DNA from: Apostichopus japonicus
Lineage: Eukaryota > Echinodermata > Holothuroidea > Aspidochirotida > Stichopodidae
Assembly: GCF_037975245.1 (NCBI RefSeq)
Contig: NC_092583.1
Location: 12,505,264-12,569,263, forward strand
Length of the DNA stretch: 64,000 nt
Direction of reading: 5' to 3'
The notes below the pieces were generated by a model, which saw only the letters and a list, made by a program, of their open reading frames with translations, had not been told where the DNA came from and did no database searches. Below, piece by piece: positions 35,401-48,300 of this stretch. The position numbers were made by a program, and so were the translations under genes. Positions within the stretch are counted from its first letter, which is position 1; each line of letters opens with the position of its first letter.

Positions 35401-35763
35401 TTAAGGGTGCGAAGACTGGCGCACAACGAAATGTCTCATGCCTGTAAGCTGACCTAGTTTTGAATGAGGTGTAACAGAAGTGTTAGACACCACCATCGAT
35501 CCCAGAAAATACACACGCAGCTTGCTATCGTCGGTAATTAGACACTAGTGCACAGTCAGTACGTACACTACGGTCAATACCCACAACACAGTGTAAATAG
35601 CAGTGATGGACATCTCAGGTCTAGATAAAAGATAACAAGCTATCACATTTCATTACTGTCTGCATTTTGTAGCGACACAAACAAAACGTCACTTGCAAGC
35701 AACGGAAAGTTAACTTTTTCAGATGGCTGCACGCGGTTTGGTGCGAGTCTTCAATGCCTTTAA
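35401..35763. mobile_element. TTAA-flanked non-autonomous element, copy 1
   Basis: TTAA on both sides (35401-35404 and 35760-35763). Ends AGGGTGCGAAGACTGGCGC and GCGAGTCTTCAATGCCT are imperfect inverted repeats. The interior aligns in inverse orientation with the elements at 58276 and 60488. TTAA target duplications fit piggyBac- or Kolobok-type transposition. No transposase. Confidence 0.85.
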
Positions 35764-36302
35764 TTGCTTCTGAGTTGAGGGCAGGGGTTGGATAGAGGGT
35801 AGGGAAGTGGAGGATGAAGAATATGAACTTAAGTATATCACCACGAAACAATGAGGTAGTTATATAACAGACAGGCTGATGGCAAAGAACCACATGAAGT
35901 TTTGCAGTCATAAAGTCAGAGCAACATATACATACCTACTGTAGCATTTAGGGCTCAATTAAACTGATGGCATTTGTCATCAGGGGACTTTTATTTTCAA
36001 GAAAATGCTGCTAACCCATCAAAAATTACCTTACCAACTGAAGCATCAACTTGCAGTGCGAATACCATCGGTGCCCTATATATATATTCAAACAAAGTAT
36101 TCAACCGTAGATTTGTTCAAGAACAATGTAAAATTAGGTCTACTCTCAGAGCTTGAAAGATATTCGGAAGAAACAATAACCCTTAATTAGGTACTGTAGT
36201 AAAACTCGAACACTTGAACTTTACAATTGTTGCCCAAATATCAAGTTTAACTCAGAAATTGTTTGTGTACTCTCAGTCTGTCTGTGCATTGTGGAAAACA
36301 AA

Positions 36303-36457
36303 ATGAAAGCTTTGCGCCTCATGAAAACCTTTGCCATTTTTGTGCCATTGTGTCTATTAATTTTACTCATATGTACCATCAAAGCTAGCCCACTACCCAA
36401 AGTTGCTAGGCCCAAAGATGGTACATTTACCTTGACCCTCTCCAAAAGTACATCAAG
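36303..36457 (+). CDS. Possible orphan first exon with signal peptide
   Basis: ATG at 36303 (A at -3) opens a 51-codon stretch with a strong hydrophobic leader (FAIFVPLCLLILLICTIKA) followed by SPLPKVARPKDGTF, and ends at a good donor (CAAG then GTATGT), phase 2. The phase does not fit the LDLa exons downstream (phase 1), so it would belong to a different gene. No second exon was found. It could be a chance open frame; the combination of leader, Kozak context and donor is suggestive only. Confidence 0.25.
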
Positions 36458-39202
36458 GTATGTTGCATCATTTATTTTGTAACAATTTTATTTAAAAACA
36501 ATATTTGTAGCATGTAACAATAACAATATCATTAAAACTTGTAGAATCTTTTTGTAAAAGTTTTTTTTTTTTTCTTGAGCGTCAAATTCGGCCCAAGAAT
36601 TAGTTACACATCCTCCTTCCCGTCCTCTCTCCAACCCCCCCCCCCCCTCCCGCCCTGATTCCTCACTCTCATAAAGAGTACAAAATATCAATATCAGTCA
36701 ACATAAGAAACTTGAAAAGATGGTACCAAACGTCCAATGAAATGAAAGAACGCACAGATAGTATGTAGTTTACACACTTTCAGTGTCAATCATTATACTT
36801 GTAAGTTCTGCAACCCTGTACCAAGGTCTGGTGTCCATAGACTGGTGGCCTTGGAAAGCAGTGAAGCCTAACATTACTGCAGCAAGGTCACAAGTTCAAC
36901 TTAACAAAGATTCATTCTTTTCACCACTTTTTATTGTGTGTTTTTTTTTTGTCCATAAACAACTTTGCCCTTTCAAATTAATTAAAGAAAAATCTAAGCA
37001 GAATTCATTGCAACCTATCCTGATATGATATGTGTGAGTCCCAGTCCTTCATGGGACTATAAATAGAGCAAAAGAAGACAGCACAAAAAATAGTGGTACC
37101 AAAATTAATTGTAGACAAACTACCATGTTTTATATCACCCCTAGCTGTGAATATCTTAAAACAGTGATGTATCACAAAAACTAGGAATATACATGTACCA
37201 TGGAAACAGCTAGCTAATATACTCCAAAAATGTTAAAATATGCTTAAACCAATTGGTGGGTCATTTTAACCAGATCTAGCCATTGTGCCCTTTAAGGTCT
37301 TTATCTGCCACAAGGCTGGTGAGGTCACCAATGGGCCTGATACAGGTGACTGTTGTTTGCCTCTTAAAATGATTCAAGTCTGACCAATGGAATTTCTTCT
37401 TCCATTGTATTCTATCTGCCTTTTGTCACGAGTCAATAACGTATTGATTTTTTGCTATCATTTAGGATGATACATGAATGGATTAGGCCCTGGGTAACCA
37501 TACAATAGCCTTGACTCACTACACTGAGGTCTATGAGTAGCAGGGCCAGGAATTGTGTGGTGTAGGTGTTAAGTATAATTAAGATGTGCTTTCAGCATTG
37601 ATGTGAAGTCAGTATCTATGGGCTGTATCAGCACTTGGGTTTTTTAAATGTTCAGTGTTTACAATTTGCATGGCAGTTTGAAGGTGGCCAAATGTAAAAA
37701 AAAAATGTGAGCTGAAGATGATACTGAAATGTTATATGCCACTAGTGATGACTTTTCTACTTCATGTATTGACAAGCTTGTATCAGGTGTCATACACCAA
37801 GTTATAATGCTGGAGGTGATTGATTTACTCTCTTTAAAGCAAGAACTCAGTGGATAAGGGACCAAAGTCTTTAATGTTGCAACACACTTTAAGGGCACAA
37901 ATCTATAGAGGAGACTAAGTAATTTAGGACAGAGAAACATTTTTATTTGCAAGGAAATTGTGGTAACAGGCAATACATTAATGCCTATCAGACAGAGACT
38001 GCGACACAGGTTTGGTTGGGAGTTCAGTGGTGCTGAAACCTCATGAATTGCTTGTGAAAGTTATCAAGGAGCTGTGACCCTGACCATTCCACAACATCTC
38101 CCATCCCATCCCATTTCTACCCTCAGTCCCAAACCAGTGTCATTTCCACCCTCCCAAACCTACTTCAGTTCCATTAAGAACAGAAAAGAAGAGTCAGTTC
38201 TTTTTCAATATTTTGCATCTTTGCAAATTTTGAATCTTTGCTCAACGGGTTCTATTTCTTGAAGATTATACCTACTGTAAATATCAGAGAGGGCTTAATT
38301 AGAATAAAAATGGCTGAATTAACAAAAAGTGCTTCAAGTTGTTTGAAAGCTGCAGATTCCTAGATATCAGAGAGGGCTTTTAATTAGAATAAAAAGGGCT
38401 GAACTAACAAAAAGTGCTTCAAGTTGCCTGAAAGCTGCACCTGTAGGCAAAAACCAAGAAAAGTAAAAAAAAGTTAGAAGTCAAATCATATGTGATGTGT
38501 CATTCTAGTGTAGATATTAGGGCTACAGTATGCTGAATCACTATTAATCTAGAGTCACACTCCAGTGACTCCCACATGACTCCAGTTGATCATACACTTA
38601 AATCCTGTAACTGTAAAACTACATTGATCAAATTTCGACAGTGACTTGCATATATATAAATCCCATTCAACTTTCAATTGAAGAATCCTCGTCACTAGAC
38701 TGGTTTGCTTTTGCATCGACTGCTATAAACTTAACAGGGTACTACGACAGATAGGCAAAATCATTGAACCGTGCAAGCTCTGAAGTGTAAGGATCACAGC
38801 AGCAGCAATCTATTAGATTGTTTCAACTTTTTCTGGACTCTTTGAAGTTACATAAGCTTAATGTTTTGCGAAGATTATCCTGCACTACCAGGAACCCTTT
38901 GTTGTGGTCGGTCTCAACTCCTCCGATTTGTTTACACTTTCCTTTTGATCACCCAGTGTTCTGTTTTGTAAGAGGAGGATCACTGCCCGTTCCCTGTGAC
39001 TGCACCGGTTGTAGTCATTGTTGTTGCCTGGCCAGGTAGTTTCACTTTGTCCTTCTCCGAGTGAAGGTGATCAAGTCACACAATTAAAAAACTTGAGAAG
39101 ATCGCAGTTTATATATATGGAGGGATGTGGAAAAGATTGTCAACTTTGAAAGCTACATATGTTTTGACGTGTGAAAGAAATTAATTGATTTTCTCTTTGC
39201 AG
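36458..39202. other. Upstream region of the LDL-receptor-family gene
   Basis: Holds an 83-bp tandem duplication at 38281-38446 (ATATCAGAGAGGGCTT... twice). A candidate non-coding first exon of the downstream gene ends at a GTAGTT donor near 39035, and a strong acceptor (TTTTCTCTTTGCAG) ends at 39202. TATA-like TTTATATATA occurs at 39109-39118, but it would lie inside that intron. Confidence 0.4.
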
Positions 39203-39297
39203 TGGGAAATATTCAGACAAAAGGGGAAAAGAGTATTTTTTGAATGAGTTTCATTGAGGTCTTTATGGTAGTACATTACAGTATACCTGCTGCAAAG

Positions 39298-39346
39298 ATG
39301 TTGTGCTTTGTGTCTTTGCTTCTGTTGGTGACTAACTTTGTCACAG
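39298..39346 (+). CDS. LRP-like exon encoding the signal peptide
   Basis: Encodes [16 protein letters not shown] plus one base (phase 1), with a GTGAGT donor. Two in-frame ATGs lie upstream (39244 and 39265), preceded by a stop at 39241. I chose 39298 because it has A at -3 and leads straight into the hydrophobic core. The exon probably begins at 39203, after a strong acceptor, so a non-coding exon may precede it. Confidence 0.7.
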
Positions 39347-42300
39347 GTGAGTGAATCATCTCATTTTATCATGATATTCAGAAATTAAAAAGTCTATAGA
39401 TAGCATAATTAATATATATTTATATATAATATAGTTTTGGCAATAACTGTTCTTAACATTGTAGTTGGTATGTATTAAGTTTTCAAAGTGTAGGTGTAAA
39501 TTGAATGTGTAAGATAGTTTAGGGGGTGGGTGGGGGTGGGGAATGGTTTTGTCAAGTCTCCACTTTCAGATAGAGACAAACACCAATAGAGAGCATGAAC
39601 AGTGGATGTCGCTTGTTTAATATTTCTCATCGCAAAACAAGTTTCATTAGAAAAGATTTCTTGCAGGGTGTTAAAACATTTTAATTTCAGGCTTGCCAAA
39701 GGGATATACTGGTAAATGATAATATGGGTGCATTAGAACTTTCAATGGTCACAGGAAGGGGTGGGATGGAAAGGGTGCGGTAGATATATACAGGATCAGT
39801 TGTGTTTGCATATATTCGTAAATGAAAGTATAGATACTGTATGATAGTACACGCAGCATCAGGTGTAGGATCTCAAGGATGACCGACTTTGGGAGACTTA
39901 TACAGGGATCACCACAGGGGTAAAAAGCTGTGCCTAGTTGGGGTAATATATCTTAGATGGAAGTATTATTATATGGATAATTACAGGGAGAATAAGATCT
40001 ATTTAAGGTTCAATAGGAAACCACAGGTCGTAGGAGACGACGTGACAACCTATCTAGCATGAACAATTGGCGCAATAATGCAAATAAGCAATCTAATTTA
40101 TGTATCACTGTTCACAAATCGTCGAAGGACTGATAGTGGGGCCGGGGAGGGGGGAGGGGAGGGGGATGTCAAATTGGCCCTTGTATTATCAAAGTAGATT
40201 CTCTTTTGGAAGACACTGGTCTTAAAGCAACTGAAATACAATTGCTATAAATCCACCCTCTTTTTGATAATATAAACTGGAGAAGTACAATACTAGTGAA
40301 TGGAGGTAGGAAATTGATTTTAAACAATTCTTTTCTTACCTTTTCCCTCTTCTGTGTCTTTTACAGGTTTGTCACTGTTTAGGTGCCTTGAAGGGTGGGA
40401 AGAGGATGGGGGGGGGTCCAATGCCTTTTTCATTTTTATTTCTTGTAGGAAAAGTGTGGCCGTGTTACCCCAAAGGAACTCTTGTGTTACTGAATTAGCC
40501 GGCTTTTTGTACCCCAGTAAACAGAACATTTCTACTTAATATTCTGCCATTACTTTGCGGCTAATCGAGATGAACTGAGCATTAATTAAAAGCGTTCTTT
40601 TCATAGAGCTACAGTTTTGGTTTGTGGGTTGATATTTTGCTCACATTCTTTTTTGTAATTTGGATACATAATGTTTTATTCATATCACTTGTATTGCATT
40701 TTATACTTTTTTTCTCTCCCATTTCTATTCTTTTCCGTTGTTGTTTTGTGCATATTTTTTACCCTTTCTCAATGAGAACCTTAATTATAGATACAAGTCA
40801 CATTCACTGAGTCTCATACCCTCAGCTAAATGGAGTTTAAAATATACAAATATGATAGAAAGCAAAAAAACCCATTCAGTTGTCAACTTGTTTATTTGTT
40901 GAGGTTTAGTGGTGATCTAATCTATATGTACAGTTTCTTGACTTTGTCCTGTAAATATACTTGTGGCTTCTATACAATGCTGCTGATATATTGTTAAATT
41001 GAAAGACAGGGAGAGAGGGAGAGAGGGTGTCTAAGCCTAGCTATTGTAACCTTAAAGGCATGCAGTCAGGCTGATAATTATATATGTCACACTTTTAAAG
41101 AATGATTGTGGTAGCGGGATAATTATATATATTCATTTGCCTTTGTCATTTACCTCCAATTCATTAACAAAGTCTGTTCAAAGTATGTCATTCGAGATCC
41201 GGCTTTAGGAATCACAAAGGATTTTGAGTTGGTTAGCATCATTTTTCATCTCTAGAGTACTGTAAGGCAAATATGTCACCAGGCATAACTAGTATTGTTC
41301 AATACAGGTGACAAACACCTACAGTGAAAAAAAACTTTCGGCCTCCACCAGGATTCGAACCTGGGCCTATATACGAAAAGGAAATTAAAGTATAAAAGTC
41401 ATAAGGTTTGAATGGTAAAAAAAAAAAATGTTATACAGCAGGATCAGGAAGATCATATTTTAGTTTGATTGGATTGGCAAACGCCTACAGTGGAATTACG
41501 ACCTTCCTACGGCCTTCCGCCATTAAATGACGGAATGCACATGTAGGAAGGCTGAGTAAATGCTGAGTACAGTTCAATGTGTTTGAACCTTTCACTATTG
41601 TATGGCATTCTGTATGGTACATTCTCACCAATGTTGTCATTTTTTGACATGCAATGCAGCCTTTTTGACAACACCATAGGTATACAGAGCAACTTACAGT
41701 ATATTTTGCAAATAGTGTGAATTTTCACACATTGTGGTACCAGGTACTGGGTATCCCTACTATCTGCACATGTATTCAACCAAAGCACAAAGTGTGAAGT
41801 TTGACACAGTGAAATGTCTCCTAAACATAATGTATGTAGGTGTGGGTGTATGTATGCATGTATGTATGTATGGTGCATGTATTAACTTGGCCAGGTCATT
41901 TGTAGCTTAGACCGTAAGATTGTGAGAAAAAATGTGGATGGAATAGTTGGTCCTACTAGATATTCACCTACATGAAAATCTTTCGGAGGCCATAGTCTGG
42001 AACATTTTCATTCATTTTTTTCATTTCATTTTTTATTTCGTCTATAAATAAGAACAATAGAACAAAGTGGTATAGTCTAAACAGGACACTAGAAAAACAA
42101 TAGTAGTTTATCAAGCTAGCGACCAAAAAATAACAAATAACAATGAAAGTAGGTAACAATTAAGAGTAGAGAAAGATAAACCTGACTGGGCCTAACATTT
42201 GACTGTACATTTGACACAGTGTATTATCTCCTAATTGTTAATTTATATTTATACTAACCCTGAACTGAAAGCAATAGAGTTGCTCTGACACCATGTACAG

Positions 42301-45300
42301 TAAATTAGCCCCTGTTTTGTTTATCAAACCAACCTATACTTTACCCTTGAAAGATGGAGAACCAGTGTCAAATTTTTCACTTGTTGGATTGTTTGCGAAA
42401 AGGTAGAAATATTTCGACAATTTTCTAGTGAATCCATTTGGCCAAGGTCAGATGATGTAGTTGAGTGTATTTTGTAAAGATTCCTTTGTTTTCCGTGACC
42501 GTTATAACAAGTGCCTTTGTACTCATTTTTGTTGTTGTTTAATGATAATCGTTGCATTTAAACAATCTTCATGGTTAAGTTTGACAAATTATAAAGTGAA
42601 TAAACCTGTCAATGCATTGGCATGAGCTGTCCCTTTACATATTCAACCATAATATGCTAATTAGCGCAATAGTAACATTGATTACCTACTGTACCTCCAC
42701 CGATGAATTATGAGATATCTTTGCCTAAAGCTTGTCTAATTTTCATGGACTAAATAAGAGGTTGATCAAAACATCAACCATTGTTAAATATTTGAGGTGG
42801 ATTTACTGTCAAGGAGAGTGTCCACCCTCAACCAATACTGGACAGTAGGTTCCCTGTTGTTTATAACCTCACTAAGAACCAGATTGTTTTGCCTTGTTGA
42901 TGAGTGGAGGTGTCATTTTTCTGGTTTGCAAATTGGAAACTGGTTCTGTTCCTTCAATGGTTGATGGTTTCAAAACGACTTCATTCACCAAAGCTGCCCT
43001 GCAGTGACAATGATGAGTGGGTGGTGGGTTCAGTATGTGAGAATGTCTTGTGTGTCAGAACACGGGACGCTAAGTAGGGGTTCAAAGAAGCAGGCATTGG
43101 GGGAGGGGGGTGGTGCAACACCATGGTCGCATGGATATGGTGTTAAATGAGCTTTTCTTGGCTTCCCATAAACCCCTTTGGAAATACTAAAGATATTACC
43201 CGAATCTAACCTGTTATAGTGTTCCATACATTGTTAGTCACCTAAACGGCATGGGAGATGCATTGTTATCGAATTGAACAGGACGAGTTTCCAAAATTTG
43301 GCACTGTCATAGAGTTACTGTAATTGGTTTAATTAAAATGTTATAATGGAAAACAAAAGAGACCCAATACCGGTAGCTGAATATGTACAAAGAAAATGTA
43401 ATGGATGCAATACCGTCGTATGGAGAACTATACGAAAAGGTTGTTTTTTTTAAAACTTTTTTTGCTTTCCAAGTTTTCAGGTAAATTGGCTGCTGAGTCA
43501 TCCATCTGTTATCTTGGAAAGCACTGGACCATTTCTAAGCTGTTTTGCATACAATGGGTCGGTACAGAGAGGCACAAGCCCTAGCCTATTGTGTAGCGCT
43601 CTGCAGCACAGCAAACCAGCCAAATCTTACACACACAGTGATGCTATCGTTTATTGACAATGTTCTCTCGTGGTTTCCATGAAATGGCAAAATATATTCA
43701 GTTAATTGGATTCTAGTCAAACTCTAGCAACAACAAAAAAAAACATGATACAAAAAAAAAAAAAAAAGGTAGAAAAAAGTAAGAAGGAACTAAGTGCCAA
43801 AATTAACTGCCTTCTGATTTGAACTCTGTTCAACCAGAGCTATAGTTTATCAATTCCTGAGTACTTTTTCAATTCCATTAAATTAAACAAGAATCTACTT
43901 TGAATATTTCTGATCTTTACATTTCTCATTTTGAGGATGACACTGGAGGGAGGAGGGAGGGAGGGAGGGGGAGGGAGGGGTGGTGGAGAGGGAGCTGAGG
44001 AACCGGTTACTTATTACTGCAATTACCTGTGGTGTTTAATTGCAGTTGGAACATTTCAGGTTGATAAGAAGGGGTCATGTTTAATTATGTGAGGAAATCT
44101 TCAATTTATACACTTGAGTTTCAGTTACATTCAGTACTAGTTTTCCCTACTTAATTGTGCAGATTAATTGCTTATGTACTGTGTGACCCACAAGTATCTT
44201 GTTGACCACATTGTGTATACAATACAGTTGTACATACAGTAGGTTCCTATCACTCATCTGTAGTGTTACACATCACTCACACACAATTTGAACAAAATTA
44301 AGGCAGTATCCAAATTTCAGTTTATTTATTGGTCAAGGTGCTCTTGGACCAAGGGAAGCAGACAATTAAGTCCCTCCCCCTTCCCCCGGTAGGCCTAACA
44401 GCTGAGATTTTTGAACATTGTTAACTTTGCAAATGTAGCATTGAACCGTTGCATACACATGTATGCAGTCTGTCTGTGACACTGACATCGAAACACACAC
44501 TAAAAACACTTTCAGCATGCATATACTGTACCAAGTCTAGTGATAGTAAAACAAAAAATTTTCATAATAAAAAACCTAATGTATTGATTTTTTTTTGTTC
44601 ATACTGAAATGTCAGATGCAACAGGTTGTACTATATCACACAGCATTGAAACAGTTCAAACTTTGATTGGTCGGCAACACTGGTTGCATCTTAGTGGCGC
44701 ATGTATCTCGTAAACCGCCACAGATATGACAACAATATTCATTATTCATTTCATTTTGTGTTAAAATTATGAAGAGTCGTTTCTTCAGGCTCAGTGGTGA
44801 CTTTGTTGAATGACAGGGCAGGAAGAGAGAAAATTTGATACCAAATAAAAATTTAAGATTATTAATGCCTGTTAAAATCTAATGAGTGGATCTTGGGAAA
44901 CCAATTTATGTGTAAAGAATTTACCATACTAATAAAATCCTTTTGGTGGAAAGTTTATTCATTGAGGGAAGGTAAAAGGGTTCAGTAAAAATCCGGTTAC
45001 GAGAACTCACTGAGTTCTCATAAAATTTGCTGATTCGATGTTTACAGTATGTATTGGAAAAACTAGAATTTGCTATGTCACAGACTGAACTCAAAAATAG
45101 TGTATAAAATTAACCTTGAGTGACAAAACAGAACCATTATTGTAAAAAGATGTCTTTATGATACAAAGATCATAATTGATAATTAAATAATTATTCAGGA
45201 TTTAAATTGTGGTCATTTGTTGCACAGATGATGTGACATGATGACTCTTCAAACTTTGTGGCTCAGTTTTACAACCGAGTTTATTATAAAGTTATTATTG

Positions 45301-48300
45301 TTTAGGATCTCTTTTGTAATTCAAACAAATATTTTTTTTTTCCAAAAAATCTTTGACTCAAAGTTGAGTTGAATCCAAGTTTGCAACAGAATTGGACAGA
45401 TTTGTTTTAAATCTTTCCAAACGAATTCCTCCTAGTTCGTGACCACGCAATGTAAATTGACGTCGTTTTTGATGGACACCTATAATCGGTGGCATTCAAG
45501 TGTGACGTCAAGGTACCAACTAGTTAACCGCCCTATGCACCCGGGGACTATTGAAAGGTGGAGAATGGGTGACTCATGTAACGAACGTCATAGAACCTGA
45601 TATCTGCATGGCAACCAAGTTATTTTGTTAAAAGCTGTATATATCTATATATATATATTTGTTTATTTATACAGTATATGTATACTTGACAAAAGTTTTG
45701 AAGAGTAATTTGTCAAAGGTTAAATTTAGTTGCTAGGCATTTGAGAAGAATCAAATGAAATGCCCACAACAACAAAAAAGACACCCTAGGTTGTTAAATA
45801 CTGAATGTAATACCAGTATCATGAGTGGAGAGTATACAGTACAGGTTACAAATCTATAATTAAGGTTTGATTTTTTTTTTAAGCATAATGAGTGGTTGGC
45901 AAATTTACCAACAGCTGTATCATAGGAATTAAACAAACTATATGAAATCAATAAGTCAAACAATAAAAATTCCCCCAAAATCTTTATACGGTTTATACAT
46001 ATATGTACACGTGTTGTGTTACACTTGCTCAATTTCAGTAGTTTCTGAAAATTGTGTCTGACAGGACAGTTGTGTCAAGAACACAATTTGTGATCAAGGC
46101 AAGGCACATTTGATCTAAGGATTGTGCAGGTTCTTGGCTTGGCAAGGCATGTTCTTGGGCAATGTACTTTAAACTCCAATTCTACATACATTTCCCATCC
46201 TCAGACCAGGTGTGTAAATGTGTAATTATAATTGTGTGAGCTGCATCATATATGGGAAGTCCCTAAGGAGACACGTAGATGTGGCGCACCCATAGTGCTC
46301 AAGGAGGTACTGTTTGAATTGTGCACAACTTTGGTGTGTAGGTGTTACAAGCTACCATTCACCAGGTTTTGTTAAGTGTTTGTAAAAGTTGTTTGAGAAG
46401 GCCTTGGCCTTGCCCTTGGCCATGAACACGACTGTAAGCCTTCAAGTTTAATTTAATTCATTCCACCAATGTCATATGATCATTATACATGTAAACATCA
46501 TATCCATGGTTTTACCAATAACTTTATCATATTTGACATATTAATTTATAAAAATGAGGGGGTGTGTCTCTGCGGTAGTACTTGAAGCCAACTGGCATGT
46601 ATAATACATAAGGTCCAATCCCTGGCCTGCCGAAGTAAGGTGGGTTGTTTCGTCCAAGGGAAATCCACAGTTTCCTGATCTGAAATGGGTCTTAAAAAAG
46701 TTATAACATTCCAAAATGAAAGCTAAAACTGTAAATTGGCTTTCGACCCAATAAGAAGTGTTAGTATAATAAGCCAAATTGGCTTCTCCAACATGGCTGC
46801 TTATCGTCGTAAAAAAAAGTGCCTCCCTGGCATATACGATATATTCACTGCTACCCCACAAACTAATTAAGGAGATCTATATACAGTATGTGCTTAAACA
46901 CGGTCATGTCGTTTTCTCCTAATCAGAGAGTTAAAAATTATGACTTATAATCCCAATAAAGACAATTTGTCATGTATTTCCCACATATTAACTGTGATGT
47001 TTACCTTTCCGTTTTAATACTTTAAAAAAATTTTTTTTATCGATTTGCAACCCTTTCCAGTTTAGAGTGTATCGCCACGGTGTCATGGGTATCCAATTTT
47101 GATGGGGTTAAGTGACAAGCTAGGTTTAACTGCTATAATTAATCAAGTTTATCCTTTGTTTCACGGTGTTGCATGACAAACAAAAAGTTTGTGGTAAATT
47201 TCAAAATTTCAAATTCTTTTCTACTTTCACAAATACTTTTTGAGTTTCATTATCACTTCATTAAAAAGTATTTGTGAAAGGAGGAAAGAAGAATTTTAAA
47301 TTTGAAAAAATTTGCCACTTTGTGCGTCATGCACCACAGTGAAACGAAGGTTCTGTTGTGAAAAATCCAATGCATTATTTAAGACTTTATTATAGCATTG
47401 ACGTATTTTCTTTACGTAATTGATCTTTTGTGCAATCATGGTAAGTTCCATACCTACTGCAAATAGCGGTTAAACTTAATATAGTGTTCTATAAATATAT
47501 TGTGGCCATTCTTTGTTTGTCGAATATTGCAGCATCTCTGACTCCATTGTAGCTTTGTCATTGTTCCGTGATCAAAAATAAATCTCATACAAATGATTAA
47601 TCATAAATTGTAATACTTATAACAAAAGGTTTCACTTTAACTTTTGATCTCGTGGTATGAGTTTTTAAATTCTGTACATATACAAATATTGCAGAATCTC
47701 TGTTTCCATTGTTACTTCGTCATCGTTCCGTGATCAAAAATACATCTCTTACGAATGATTAATCATTTTGTATTAGTTATAACAAAAGGTTTTACTTTAA
47801 CTTTTGATCTTGAGGAATGTGTTTTTGAATTCTGTACATACTATACAAATGACCCTATCAGGTTGTGGTATTTGTGGTTTTGCACGAATCACTGCTTTTG
47901 TCTCAGTACGTCATGTAGACTTCAATTACTGAATATGTAAATTCATGTCTCTCTTTCTCGGCCAATCAACATTGGATGAATCGAAACAATGTCCTCCAGA
48001 TCAGTGACAATGTAATATTAAACCTATACTTCTACTACTACTGTAGTTCATATTACATTGGTTTTAACAAAACGATGAGTCGTTATTAAACTGAACTTGG
48101 GAACTATAAGTAGTAGTTAAATAGATCTAGACAAGACTATTAGTAAGTTTTGCTCGTCTATAAAATATAAAGTTTTACCCAGAATCAGTGTGGTACTGTA
48201 AATATTTTCTGCAAATACCTTTATGCATTGGTAGTACAACTAACATGTCAAATGAAAGTCAGCCATGTTGAAGCTGATCTTGGCAAAAGATAAAAAGTTT

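Noticed and set aside
39109-39118. TATA box for the LRP-like gene
   Set aside because: It probably lies in a 5'-UTR intron, given the strong acceptor at 39202; AT runs of this kind are common here.
45503-45510. TGACGTCA CRE-type palindrome
   Set aside because: A single 8-bp motif in a 16-kb intron is not evidence of a regulatory site; mentioned only in passing.
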